A stretch of 64,000 nucleotides of DNA from positions 1 to 64,000 of the forward strand of contig JAAYYE010000009.1 in the NCBI GenBank assembly GCA_012515515.1, given 5' to 3'. The notes below the pieces were generated by a model. The model was given only the letters and a program-made list of their open reading frames with translations, did not search any database and was not told the origin of the DNA. How positions within the stretch are numbered: position 1 is the stretch's first letter; every line of letters begins with the position of its first letter. The position numbers and the translations under genes are program-made. Positions 50,341-59,486 of the stretch are shown piece after piece. This DNA is from Minisyncoccota bacterium. GTDB taxonomy: Bacteria > Patescibacteria > Microgenomatia > UBA1400 > PJMF01.

Positions 50341-51744
50341 TTAGGCTAACATAGATGCTAAATAATTATCAAGTTCGCTGATAGCTAATCGCTCCTGCTG
50401 GGCAGAATCACGATGGCGAATGGTGACGGTGTCGTTTTCTAAAGTTGTAAAGTCGATGGTTAAGCAAAAAGGCGTGCCAATTTCATCTTGAGCTAAATAT
50501 CTTTTACCAATGTTGCCTCGATCATCCCAAGCAACTTGATATTTTTGCCGTAATTGCTGATAAACATCTCTAGCTTTATCAACTAGTTCCTGTTTATTTT
50601 TAAGCAAAGGAAAGACGGCTAGCTGAAAAGGAGCTAGATTGGTTTTGAGAGCGAGTAGTAGGCGTTCTCGATCAGGATCTTTTTGATAAGCATCACAGAG
50701 TAACATTAAGAATATGCGACTAATACCCATTGCCGGCTCAATCACGTGTGGTAAAAACTTCTTCCCCGTTTGTGGATCGGTATATTCTAAAGATTGTTGA
50801 GAAAATTCTTGATGCTTTTTCAGATCATAATCTGTTCGATAAGCAATCCCACACAGCTCTTTCCAGCCAAAAGGATAATGATATTCTAGATCAGAAGTTT
50901 CTTGACTATAATGACTGCGCTCCTGATCAGTATGACGACGCCAACGCAAATTATTTTCATCAATGCCCAAAACTTTAGTCACAAAATCCCAGACATAATT
51001 TTGCCAATCTCTAAATAAATCTTGCCAATTATTTTGTTCTGGATCAAAGAAGTATTCAATTTCGGCTTGTTCAAATTCAAGAGTGCGGAAGACAAATTGA
51101 CCAGTAGTAATTTCATTACGGAAACTTTTACCAATTTGCCCCACCCCAAAGGGAAGTTTTTGGCGATTACTATTGAGGATTTGCTTAAAATTAGTAAAAA
51201 TACCTTGAGCGGTTTCGCCTCGCAAATAAACTCGGCTTTTTTTATCACTGACTGCCCCAATCGCTGTTTCAAATAAAATATTAAAATCTTGAGCTTTAGA
51301 TAAGGGATTACCATCAGGAGATTTAATTTGGTATTTATCAATTAAATCAGCCAGTTCCTTGGTAGAAAGATCAGCGATCACTAGCTGTTCTTGGGGATTT
51401 TTTTTAAAATAGTCTTCAATTAATAAATCAGCACGATAGCGTTTGTGAGTGACTAAGTCTTCAACCAGAGGGTCGGTGAAAGAATCAACATGACCAGAAG
51501 CCACCCAGGTTTGCGGATGAAGCATGATTTGACTATCCAGACCAAGCATGTCATCTCGACGACGAATAAAATAATCCCACCACAAGTTTTTAATAGTTAA
51601 TAATAATTCTGTGCCAAGTGGTCCGTAATCATAAGAGTTGGCTAAACCACCATAAATTTCACCAGTTTGATAAACAAAACCGCGCCTTTTAGCCAAAGCA
51701 GTTATTTCTTCGAGTGATACTGGTTGAGTTTGATTTCTTGTCAT
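50341..51744 (-). CDS. glyS: Glycyl-tRNA synthetase (dimeric alpha2 type)
   Basis: 467 aa class II enzyme. LAKRRGFVYQTGEIYGGLANSYDYGPLG is the N-terminal signature, motif 2 is GKSFRNEITTGQFVFRTLEFEQAE, and motif 3 is VIEPAMGISRIFLMLL. The C-terminal anticodon domain (VFPLLKNKQELVDKA...VAWDDRGNIGKRYLAQDEIGTP) follows. Two overlapping minus-strand TATAAT boxes lie at 51764-51774, giving a leader of about 20 nt, so this gene is not leaderless. Both glycine tRNAs in the window are substrates. Confidence 0.97.
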   Translation of the reverse strand: MTRNQTQPVSLEEITALAKRRGFVYQTGEIYGGLANSYDYGPLGTELLLTIKNLWWDYFIRRRDDMLGLDSQIMLHPQTWVASGHVDSFTDPLVEDLVTHKRYRADLLIEDYFKKNPQEQLVIADLSTKELADLIDKYQIKSPDGNPLSKAQDFNILFETAIGAVSDKKSRVYLRGETAQGIFTNFKQILNSNRQKLPFGVGQIGKSFRNEITTGQFVFRTLEFEQAEIEYFFDPEQNNWQDLFRDWQNYVWDFVTKVLGIDENNLRWRRHTDQERSHYSQETSDLEYHYPFGWKELCGIAYRTDYDLKKHQEFSQQSLEYTDPQTGKKFLPHVIEPAMGISRIFLMLLCDAYQKDPDRERLLLALKTNLAPFQLAVFPLLKNKQELVDKARDVYQQLRQKYQVAWDDRGNIGKRYLAQDEIGTPFCLTIDFTTLENDTVTIRHRDSAQQERLAISELDNYLASMLA

Positions 51745-51805
51745 GTTCTTTGTTTCCAGACAAATTATATTATAAGTAATGGCGAAAAACTAGCTTGATC
51801 GAGTA

Positions 51806-52372
51806 TTAACTTGAGTGAAAGGAATTTAAAAAATCAAAACTTTTCATTTTCTGCTCACTAATTTCTGCCACATAATCTTGAATACTCTGATGCTTGGTGT
51901 CCTTAATATCCTGATAACCCAAGCTAATTAAGAGCTGATTTAAAAGTTTTTTAATCTTGCCAGCTTGATTGGTGTCACTCAAGACTAATTTTTCAATTTC
52001 TTTGGCTAAGGTAAAACTGCCCTCATCAATAAATTCTTCAACATATAAACGATCAAAAATTTCTAAAATTTGTTGAATATGGCTGATTTTTTTCAAGGCT
52101 TGTTGTTGAGGAAGATTTTGATAAACGCAGCTGGTGTCAAAGAGCAAGCGGGTTTGGGTGAGCAAAGGCAGACCTCGAGTTTCAATACAGAAAGCTTGAA
52201 TTAAATTGCCAGGTTCTAAATTGGCTCGATTGGATGAATTTAGGCGGCGCGCGCCTTTTGCCAGCACCACCAATTTGCCGCGACTCTGGGTAAGGAGAGT
52301 CAACAAGCGGTCGGTTTCGCCGATAGCGCGCCGCTTGAGCACAATGGCTTGAGTAGAAAAAGATCGCGACAT
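51806..52372 (-). CDS. recO: DNA repair protein RecO, short form
   Basis: 188 aa. The N-terminal OB domain is clear: TQAIVLKRRAIGETDRLLTLLT, GKLVVLAKGARRLNSSNRANLEPG. The helical domain follows, but the protein stops well before the usual 240-250 aa and has no C-terminal zinc-finger cysteines. RecO loads RecA with RecR and anneals SSB-coated strands. It starts 2 bp after the DUF4012 gene, in the same operon. Confidence 0.88.
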   Translation of the reverse strand: MSRSFSTQAIVLKRRAIGETDRLLTLLTQSRGKLVVLAKGARRLNSSNRANLEPGNLIQAFCIETRGLPLLTQTRLLFDTSCVYQNLPQQQALKKISHIQQILEIFDRLYVEEFIDEGSFTLAKEIEKLVLSDTNQAGKIKKLLNQLLISLGYQDIKDTKHQSIQDYVAEISEQKMKSFDFLNSFHSS

Positions 52373-52374
52373 GA

Positions 52375-54432
52375 TTAAAAGACTGTTGAATAGCTGAGGT
52401 CTTGATCCATTAACAGTTCTTCTTCTCCGCCAGTGACGTCTATTAATACTGGTACTGGATCAATTCCTCCTTGTTTCCATAAGCGCAAATTGTAGTTTTC
52501 CTGATCTTGATAAGGCACTTTATAAGTGAAGCGTATTCTGGCTAAGCCCAGTGGCTCTAATTTAAAGAAACCATCAACGACGGTGTAGCCCTCTTCTTCA
52601 TAAACTTCTTCTTGATCTTCTAATCCCTGAATCTCGATCAACTCACTATTTGGTGGTAAATATAACCTGATCCAGTCATTAAGAGTGGCATTTAAACACA
52701 ATTGCCCAGCTTCTAAATTACAATTATCGGCTTTGGCGCTATTGCGGTAAGTGATCTCGACTGTATTAGTAATATAATTATTTTCAGGGGCGCTGACAGT
52801 AATTTTCAGATCGTGATCAATGAAGAGATTAGATTTTGCTCCGCCTAAGTTAGTATTAACAATGGCTAAGAAGTCTTGATTTTGCCCAAATTGCCAATTT
52901 TTAAAATTATTGTCCAGTTGATAAAGTCGACCAGCGGCGCGGATTTTTTCCGCAGCTATTTGTGATTGCTCATCGACAAAATAAAGCTGTACGTGACGTG
53001 CTTTCATGCTATTAAGAGCAACATTAATTAGTTCAGGAAATCTACTTTTATCTAGTTCATAGGTTTTACTTAAAATACCGCTCATGAGAGGGCCTAAGAC
53101 GCCTTTGCGATCTTCACGCAAATAAGGGGTGGGTCGGGTAATAATTTCCGAAAGAGCATAAACTACTTGAGGACAGTCGCAGCGTTTATCTACTTCTGCA
53201 CTAAAGGTGCCGTAACCAGCAACTTGAACTGGGCCGATGACTTCTAGCAACCAGGTTAAGAGTTGAGTGTCAACTGCGATGATGCCATCAATGTCGCTTG
53301 GTTCACTAGGAATGGTTTGATAGTTTTGATAAAAAGTTTCCATCGATTTTTTGAAATCTGGATAAATATTCATGTCGCGTAAATGCCAATAGCGCTCGGT
53401 GGTTAAATAACGACCCAATTCTTTGGGAATAGCGGTGTTTTGGCGAAATTTGAGATCTAAATCGTAGATATCTCCAGATTTTTCTGGGATTACTTGGCCT
53501 TTATCAACTTTGACGATGGAGTAAGCGGTTAAAAATCCACCGGTTGGTCGCAGCTCATTGTCATTTTGAAAAAGAATTAAATATTTTTGAGCTTCCTCTG
53601 CGCCAGCCATTTTAGCCAGTTCGCTCATGATGGGTCGATAGTCACTGAAAGTATGGACTACTTGGGTGATTTGCTCTTGGGCCTTAATAATTTCTTGGCG
53701 GACAGGCTGATCAGCGATTTGTTCTGGATAACGACTAGCATCGATGCTTTGACTCACATCAGCAATTTCTTGGAGTCTTTCTTCAATGTTTTCAATAGTT
53801 GGCTGGATTTCTTCAATGGTTTGTAAAATTAAGACAATACGATCTTGAGTGGTGCCACCTTCAAAACTGCCCTCGCCTGCAAAGCCAAGTAATTCACTAT
53901 AAGGCAAAATATCTTCGACTACTTGTTCAGCTAGATCAAGAGCTTTGTGGGCTAAAAGAAAAACAGTTTGCCCGTCAGCATAATAAGTTTTAACAAAAGG
54001 CAGATATTGATAGATGTTTAAAGATTGATATTCTTCGTCAAGGCTGTTGAGACTCTCTTGCAGCACTTGAACTTTTTCAGGTAATGCGGGTAGATTTTGA
54101 CTTTTGAGCAAATCCAGGCTTTCCATGGCTTGAATTTTTGCTGAATTTGCCAAACTGATCATGTTTTTGGCACGCAAATAGCTGTAGGTCAATAAACTAA
54201 CGAGCGCAATAAAGAGCAAGATTAAAAGAATTAATAAAATTTTTTGCCAAGTTTTTAAGCGTTTCTTTGGCTTTTTTGCAACTTCATCTGGCTTGATTTT
54301 TTCTGAATTCATAGCTTGTTTTTTATTTAAAAATTTTTGTTTTAGCGAATGAAAAAAAGACTCGCCCTCTGGGTTGGGCAATTCTTGCTGATCTTTATCA
54401 AATAATTGTTCAACACTAGTAAAATCTTGCAT
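52375..54432 (-). CDS. DUF4012 membrane protein
   Basis: 685 aa. An N-terminal cytosolic stretch (about 1-60, acidic then lysine-rich), one transmembrane helix (about 63-85), then a long helical region and the DUF4012 core with KYLILFQNDNELRPTGGFLTAYSIVKVDKG, DLDLKFRQNTAIPKEL and a late beta-domain (NYITNTVEITYRNSAK). The function is not known. DUF4012 proteins are frequent in Actinobacteria and CPR, often near polysaccharide genes, as here. It sits between recO and a phosphoglycosyltransferase. Confidence 0.85.
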   Translation of the reverse strand: MQDFTSVEQLFDKDQQELPNPEGESFFHSLKQKFLNKKQAMNSEKIKPDEVAKKPKKRLKTWQKILLILLILLFIALVSLLTYSYLRAKNMISLANSAKIQAMESLDLLKSQNLPALPEKVQVLQESLNSLDEEYQSLNIYQYLPFVKTYYADGQTVFLLAHKALDLAEQVVEDILPYSELLGFAGEGSFEGGTTQDRIVLILQTIEEIQPTIENIEERLQEIADVSQSIDASRYPEQIADQPVRQEIIKAQEQITQVVHTFSDYRPIMSELAKMAGAEEAQKYLILFQNDNELRPTGGFLTAYSIVKVDKGQVIPEKSGDIYDLDLKFRQNTAIPKELGRYLTTERYWHLRDMNIYPDFKKSMETFYQNYQTIPSEPSDIDGIIAVDTQLLTWLLEVIGPVQVAGYGTFSAEVDKRCDCPQVVYALSEIITRPTPYLREDRKGVLGPLMSGILSKTYELDKSRFPELINVALNSMKARHVQLYFVDEQSQIAAEKIRAAGRLYQLDNNFKNWQFGQNQDFLAIVNTNLGGAKSNLFIDHDLKITVSAPENNYITNTVEITYRNSAKADNCNLEAGQLCLNATLNDWIRLYLPPNSELIEIQGLEDQEEVYEEEGYTVVDGFFKLEPLGLARIRFTYKVPYQDQENYNLRLWKQGGIDPVPVLIDVTGGEEELLMDQDLSYSTVF

Positions 54433-54450
54433 AGAAACTAGTATAGCAAA

Positions 54451-55077
54451 TTACCATTTAGAAATCATCGCTTTTGGTGTTTTAGCCAGAATAATTAAAT
54501 CTTCTCGAATTGAGCGATTCTTGGCGTAATTTGAGTCGATTAAGGCTCTTTTTTTGAATGGTATTTCATTGCGTCCGCTGGTTTGCCAGGGCCCAGTGAT
54601 TCCTGGTTTCACCGAGAGAATATCTTTAATATATTTTTTGGTTTCTGGATATTTAACTGTCTGTTCTTGCAACTCCTTTTTGACGTAGGCTCGTGGACCA
54701 ACAATACTCATTTCTCCGCGAAAAACATTAAAAATCTGGGGGAATTCATCAATGGTAAAGGCGCGCAAAAATCGGCCCAAGCGAGTAATTCGTGGATCGT
54801 CTTTAGCAGCAATTTTCCAATCATTCTTTTTAAACTTATCTAAGAGCTCATGATTTTTACTGTGTAAAATTTCGTCAGCATTTTGTACCATGCTGCGAAA
54901 CTTATATAAATCAAATTCTTTGCCGCCCTTGCCCACGCGTCGATGTGAAAAAAATATGGGGAAGCCCGAATCTAACACAATTAAAATGGGCACCACTAGC
55001 CAGAACGGCAAAAAGACAATGCTTAAAACTACGGCAACGGTTAAATCTAGTATGCGTTTTTTAGATTCGTATGTCAT
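54451..55077 (-). CDS. Initiating sugar transferase (polyprenyl-phosphate phosphoglycosyltransferase)
   Basis: 208 aa WbaP/PglC-type catalytic domain. It moves a sugar-1-phosphate from a nucleotide sugar to undecaprenyl phosphate. KRILDLTVAVVLSIVFLPFWLVVPILIVLDSGFP is the reentrant membrane helix, FSHRRVGKGGKEFDLYKFRSM, TRLGRFLRAFTIDEFPQIFNVFRGEMSIVGPR (catalytic Asp-Glu) and KPGITGPWQTSGRN are complete motifs. No extra N-terminal membrane domain, so it is the small form. The ATG at 55077 is used; the upstream TTG is unlikely. Last gene of the large polysaccharide operon and probably the first enzyme of its pathway. Confidence 0.94.
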   Translation of the reverse strand: MTYESKKRILDLTVAVVLSIVFLPFWLVVPILIVLDSGFPIFFSHRRVGKGGKEFDLYKFRSMVQNADEILHSKNHELLDKFKKNDWKIAAKDDPRITRLGRFLRAFTIDEFPQIFNVFRGEMSIVGPRAYVKKELQEQTVKYPETKKYIKDILSVKPGITGPWQTSGRNEIPFKKRALIDSNYAKNRSIREDLIILAKTPKAMISKW

Positions 55078-55110
55078 AATTTTTTTAGCAATTAACAATA
55101 TTGATAAATT

Positions 55111-56214
55111 TTATAAAAATTGTTTTTTGCCTTCTTCTTTTAATTGATTTACCAATTTTTTTACTTCTTGAGCCTTATCTTTAGGACAGATTAATAAAAT
55201 TTCTTTAGTATCAACGATGATAAAGTCTTTTAAGCCATAAAGAGCAATTAGGCGTTGGTTGCCATGAATGAGATTGCCATAGGATTTTTGGGTGACGGTT
55301 TGAACTGCACCCTCTTCTCCGAGAATGACGTTGCCAGCAGCATTTTTTGCACCCAATTGATAGACCACTCGCCAATCACCAACATCGTTCCAACCAAAAT
55401 CACCTGGAATTAAAACCAGATTGTCGGCTTTTTCACTAATGGCATAATCAATGGAAATGGCCTCGGCATCTTGATAAACTTCTTTAATTGCCTGGTGAAA
55501 CTCTTTAGTATTAAGTTTTTCTAAATGTTTGGTTTGTTTGGCTAATTGCGGCATGTGTTTGATAAAACTTTTTTGAATGGCTTTAGCTGACCAAACATAC
55601 ATATTGGCATTCCAAAAATATCTGCCAGTAGAAATAAAGGCCGCTGCCGTAGCTAAATTTGGTTTTTCAGTAAAACTATCAACTTTAAACAGGCTTAGAT
55701 CTCGATCTAATTTTTTGATTTCTTTACCAGCCTTAATATAACCAAAAGCACTAGTTGGATGAGTTGGCGTAATACCCACAGTCACTAAATATTGATGTTT
55801 TTCAGCAACGCTAATTGCCTTATTCATGACTCGATCAAATTCTGCCAGATTTTCCACAATGTGATCTGAAGCGGCATTGATGATCACAGCGTTTTTATCT
55901 TTGCTTTTGGCATAAAGAGCACCCACTAACATCGCCAGGGCAGTATCTCTTTTACTTGGTTCAGCAATAATATTTTCTTTTAAAACTTTAGGCAACTGTT
56001 TAGCAATTTCCTTAACGTATTTATGATTGGTGACGACAATAATATTCGACCAGTCAACCAGGTCGTGAATGCGATCAGCAGCAATTTGCATCATGCTTCT
56101 GCTGCCAGTTAGTTTTAAAAACTGTTTGGGAAAATTGTCTCGTGATTTTGGCCAGAGTCTCGTTCCGCCACCTCCAGCTAACAAGACAGCGTAAAGATGT
56201 TTATTATTGTTCAT
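55111..56214 (-). CDS. manC: Mannose-1-phosphate guanylyltransferase
   Basis: 367 aa. It makes GDP-mannose. YAVLLAGGGGTRLWPKSRDNFPKQFLKL is the nucleotidyltransferase signature. The sugar-binding SFTEKPNLATAAAFISTGRYFWNANMYVWS and the SIDYAISEKADNLVLIPGDFGWNDVGDW motifs are those of ManC. It has no C-terminal isomerase domain, so it is a single-function enzyme. It overlaps the upstream glycosyltransferase by 11 bp. It points to mannose or a mannose-derived sugar in the surface glycan. Confidence 0.95.
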   Translation of the reverse strand: MNNNKHLYAVLLAGGGGTRLWPKSRDNFPKQFLKLTGSRSMMQIAADRIHDLVDWSNIIVVTNHKYVKEIAKQLPKVLKENIIAEPSKRDTALAMLVGALYAKSKDKNAVIINAASDHIVENLAEFDRVMNKAISVAEKHQYLVTVGITPTHPTSAFGYIKAGKEIKKLDRDLSLFKVDSFTEKPNLATAAAFISTGRYFWNANMYVWSAKAIQKSFIKHMPQLAKQTKHLEKLNTKEFHQAIKEVYQDAEAISIDYAISEKADNLVLIPGDFGWNDVGDWRVVYQLGAKNAAGNVILGEEGAVQTVTQKSYGNLIHGNQRLIALYGLKDFIIVDTKEILLICPKDKAQEVKKLVNQLKEEGKKQFL

Positions 56215-57421
56215 TAAATTTCCTTTTATATGCAGTTTCTAATTGTCGATTAAATCTTCGTAAAAAATGGCTCGTATCATATTTTATAGCGTTTTTAGGT
56301 AAAATTTCCAGGTCAAAATTTGTTTTTTCCAAAAGTTCGATTTTATTACAGAGTTCAGTGAGATATTGTTCAGAGTCTTCTTCCTTCATAATTTCTGGAT
56401 AATTCAAGAAAAGCGCGTGTTGTCCATCAACTAATAATTCGCTAGCACCAGAATGTTGATGGATAATCACTGGTAAGCCATGGAGGTTGGCCTCAAGTGC
56501 CACAATGCCAAAATCATCTATGCCAGGCATTAATAAGGCTTGAGCGTGACCGTAAAGCTGACTTAATTGTTGGTCACTCACTTCTTTGAGAAAGAGAATT
56601 TGCTTAAAATTGGCAGTTTTTGGATATTTGGCTAATAAAAGTTTTTGACTAAGTTTTTTTAACTGGCGAAAATCAGAACCATCGCCAACAATAATCAGTT
56701 GTTTATCAAGTTTAACACAGGCCCTAATGGCCAAATCAATGTTTTTATAAGGTACTAAGCGGGAGACTAATAAATAATAAGGATTGACTTGATAATTGTT
56801 TTTATCAGCCTTGCTAATTAGTTTTTGAAACTTGTCCAAATCAACTGGTGGATAAATAACTGGATAATGATCTAAATGATAATATTGATGAATTCTTCTA
56901 GAAACACTTTGGGAAATGGGGACGATGACATCTGGTCTCATGATGGCTAGATGATCCCATTTTTTCAAATAATTAAGTATTTTTTTTGAAAAATAGTTAA
57001 TAATTGGCAACTTTAAAATTTTGTCTTTTTTCCAATAATTTTCTTGATAGTGATAAAGGTAGCGTGGCGGAGTCAATAAATAAGAAAAATGCAGTTGATC
57101 ATTTCGAGTAATGACGCCCTTAGCTTCGGCACTAGTCACTGAAATAACAATCTGATAATCACGCAAATTTAAGGACTCAAAAGCCAGTGGCATCAACATC
57201 ACAAAATAGCGATGAAAATATTTAGCCAAGGGCACTTTTTGCAAAAAACTGGTATAGACTCGGAAATTTTTTGCCCAAGGAGCTTTTTTAGGACGATAAA
57301 CAGAAGTAAATAAGTCGGCTTGTGGATAGAGTTGCTGCAGAGCGAGTAAGACCTTTTCCGCTCCACCATAATGGGTGTTAACTCGATCATAAACAATAGC
57401 AATTTTTTTATTAGGCAACAT
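56204..57421 (-). CDS. Family 4 glycosyltransferase
   Basis: 405 aa GT-B enzyme. It starts KKIAIVYDRVNTHYGGAEKVLLAL. The C-terminal domain has YLLVSRLVPYKNIDLAIRACVKL, LIIVGDGSDFRQL and GIDDFGIVALEANLHGLPVIIHQHSGASELLVDGQ, the E-x7-E nucleotide-sugar motif of GT4. The donor and acceptor are unknown; GDP-mannose is plausible because manC is next. The ATG at 57421 lies 2 bp after the previous stop; a longer frame would overlap that gene. Confidence 0.9.
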   Translation of the reverse strand: MLPNKKIAIVYDRVNTHYGGAEKVLLALQQLYPQADLFTSVYRPKKAPWAKNFRVYTSFLQKVPLAKYFHRYFVMLMPLAFESLNLRDYQIVISVTSAEAKGVITRNDQLHFSYLLTPPRYLYHYQENYWKKDKILKLPIINYFSKKILNYLKKWDHLAIMRPDVIVPISQSVSRRIHQYYHLDHYPVIYPPVDLDKFQKLISKADKNNYQVNPYYLLVSRLVPYKNIDLAIRACVKLDKQLIIVGDGSDFRQLKKLSQKLLLAKYPKTANFKQILFLKEVSDQQLSQLYGHAQALLMPGIDDFGIVALEANLHGLPVIIHQHSGASELLVDGQHALFLNYPEIMKEEDSEQYLTELCNKIELLEKTNFDLEILPKNAIKYDTSHFLRRFNRQLETAYKRKFNEQ

Positions 57422-57423
57422 AA

Positions 57424-58593
57424 TTAAGTGTTTTTTAAGGCAGTCACATAAACCCGATAAGTGAGATCTGCCATATCTTGCCAACGATATTTTTTAGCAA
57501 AATTTTGCGCATTTTTAATTAGTTGTTTTCGTTTGGCAAGTTCTAACTTGTTAATCGCTTGTAAAAAACTCGTCACATCTTTTGGATCAAAATAAAAAGC
57601 ATGATCTTGATAAATTTCTCGAAAAACCGGAATGTCGCTGGCTAAAACTAGGGTGCCAGCAGCCATCGCTTCAATGCCGGTTAAACCAAAACCCTCTGAT
57701 AAAGATGGTTGAACCAGGGCTAAAGATTCTTGATAAATTTTAATTAATCGATCATCGGGCACGTAGCCTAAAAATTTAACTTGATTCTTAACTTTATAAC
57801 GGGCAACCAGTTTTCTAGCTTGAGTTTGAAAAACATTACGCGAACCAACCAACAATAATTGATATTTGGGTAATTTTTTCAAGGCTTTAAAAACTAAAAG
57901 CAGATTTTTGTGCGGATAGAGTGAGCCCGTATAAACCAACTGCTTTTTAATTCTTTTTTTAGCTAAGTTTTGCTCAGACAGCATGGCCAAATTGTTTTGG
58001 TAAGCATCAGCAATGCCCTCTCTAGTGACCACAATTTTGTCTTGACATTGCTTATAGTAGTTGAGCACTGTTTGTTTAATATGGTGAGTGGGCACCAAGA
58101 TAAATTTAGCTTGCTGAATGGCTTGTTTAACCACAATTAAGTAGGCGAAATGTTTAATATAATACAGTGGCGGGTTGAGAGTGGTGACATTCATCCCTCT
58201 TTGCTCATGCCAGAGTAGATCATGAATGGTAATAATTAAATTGTGTCGATAAAAAACAGGAATATTAAAATGTGGGACATGCAGCAAATCGAGCTTTGCT
58301 TGTCGATAAATTTTTGGCAAACAGACTTGTTCTTTAAGGCTGTAATGACGAATATCAACTAGTTTAATGCTCAGGTGATAGTGATTGGGCTCTTGGTAAC
58401 AATCTGAGCCCAAAACGGCTTTGGCTTGATTGAGATTTCTAAAAAACAGAACCAGTTCAAAGAACTTTTTTTCTTGATTGATTTTAATTAATTCTCTAAC
58501 TAAGTTTTCACAATAGCGACCAATGCCAGCGTTATCTTTGCCAGCTAGGCGGCAGTCAATGCCCAAACGATAAGTTTTGCGCGTCTTTGTCAT
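57424..58593 (-). CDS. Family 4 glycosyltransferase (mannosyltransferase-like)
   Basis: 389 aa GT-B enzyme. YRLGIDCRLAGKDNAGIGRYCENLVREL, LLHVPHFNIPVFYRHNLIITIHDLLW, YTGSLYPHKNLLLVFKAL and SLSEGFGLTGIEAMAAGTLVLASDIPVFREI are typical of WbaZ/MtfB-like GT4 enzymes. The ATG at 58593 follows the previous stop by one base; 58605 is an alternative with an 11-bp overlap. Part of the same operon. Confidence 0.9.
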   Translation of the reverse strand: MTKTRKTYRLGIDCRLAGKDNAGIGRYCENLVRELIKINQEKKFFELVLFFRNLNQAKAVLGSDCYQEPNHYHLSIKLVDIRHYSLKEQVCLPKIYRQAKLDLLHVPHFNIPVFYRHNLIITIHDLLWHEQRGMNVTTLNPPLYYIKHFAYLIVVKQAIQQAKFILVPTHHIKQTVLNYYKQCQDKIVVTREGIADAYQNNLAMLSEQNLAKKRIKKQLVYTGSLYPHKNLLLVFKALKKLPKYQLLLVGSRNVFQTQARKLVARYKVKNQVKFLGYVPDDRLIKIYQESLALVQPSLSEGFGLTGIEAMAAGTLVLASDIPVFREIYQDHAFYFDPKDVTSFLQAINKLELAKRKQLIKNAQNFAKKYRWQDMADLTYRVYVTALKNT

Positions 58594-58594
58594 A

Positions 58595-59473
58595 TTAGTT
58601 GCCATCCTGTTTAAAGAAGATATATGAACGTACAATACGTCTTAAAAACTTTGGATATTTGCCAGCATAATACTTATCGTAATAAGTCAACATGGCATCA
58701 TAAAAAAAGCGGTTAGTCTTCTGCGCTGTTTTTTTATTAATACTCTTAATGCCCGACTTATATTTATGATGAACAATACACACCTGGGGATGAAAACAGA
58801 CTTGATAATTAGCATCACGAAAACGGCGACACCAATCCAGATCTTCACCATACATAAAAAAATCTTCATCTAATAGGCCAACTTTTTTTATGGCACTGCT
58901 GCGCACCATCATCGCGGCACCCGACACAGCATCTACCTGATGAATAGTATTAAGATCCAAGTGTCCAAGGTGATATTGAGCAAAAAATTGATGATGGGGG
59001 AATAATTTTTCTAAACCAATAAAATAAGAAAAAGCGGCCCAAGGATGAGGTTCGCCACGATGACTGGCAGGATCTAGCTGACCATTACTGAGTTCTAAAC
59101 GGGGGCCCACAACAGCTACTTGCCGATTGTCATCTAAATATTTAATAAGAATATCAAGATTGCTGGCATTTTCGATAAATTCAGTGTCACTGTTAATGAG
59201 CATCACATAACGAGCTTTATTTTGTCGTAGAGCAACATTGTTGCCAAAAGCAAAACCGCCATTTTTTCCAGATTCTAGCACCTTCACCCATTTGAAATTT
59301 TTCTGCAAAAAAGAGACTGTTTCATCCTCACTATTATTATCGACCACCACCACTTCAACCTGATACTTGCTGTGTTTTAAATAATGCTTATCAATGGTGG
59401 GCAAAAGTTTTTTTAACCAAAACAAGCCATTGTAGTTGAGGATAATAATGCTTAGATCTAATTTTTTTTCCAT
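58595..59473 (-). CDS. Family 2 glycosyltransferase (rhamnosyltransferase-like)
   Basis: 292 aa GT-A enzyme. LDLSIIILNYNGLFWLKKLLPTI, VEVVVVDNNSEDETVSFL, LESGKNGGFAFGNNVAL, YVMLINSDTEF (DxD-like) and VSGAAMMVRSSAIKKVGLLDEDFFMYGEDLDWCRR are complete motifs of the dTDP-rhamnosyl/galactofuranosyl group of GT2. The true donor is not known and no rhamnose pathway genes are in the window. It is 13 bp after the GT4 gene upstream. Confidence 0.92.
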   Translation of the reverse strand: MEKKLDLSIIILNYNGLFWLKKLLPTIDKHYLKHSKYQVEVVVVDNNSEDETVSFLQKNFKWVKVLESGKNGGFAFGNNVALRQNKARYVMLINSDTEFIENASNLDILIKYLDDNRQVAVVGPRLELSNGQLDPASHRGEPHPWAAFSYFIGLEKLFPHHQFFAQYHLGHLDLNTIHQVDAVSGAAMMVRSSAIKKVGLLDEDFFMYGEDLDWCRRFRDANYQVCFHPQVCIVHHKYKSGIKSINKKTAQKTNRFFYDAMLTYYDKYYAGKYPKFLRRIVRSYIFFKQDGN

Positions 59474-59486
59474 AAAATTTTGTTAA

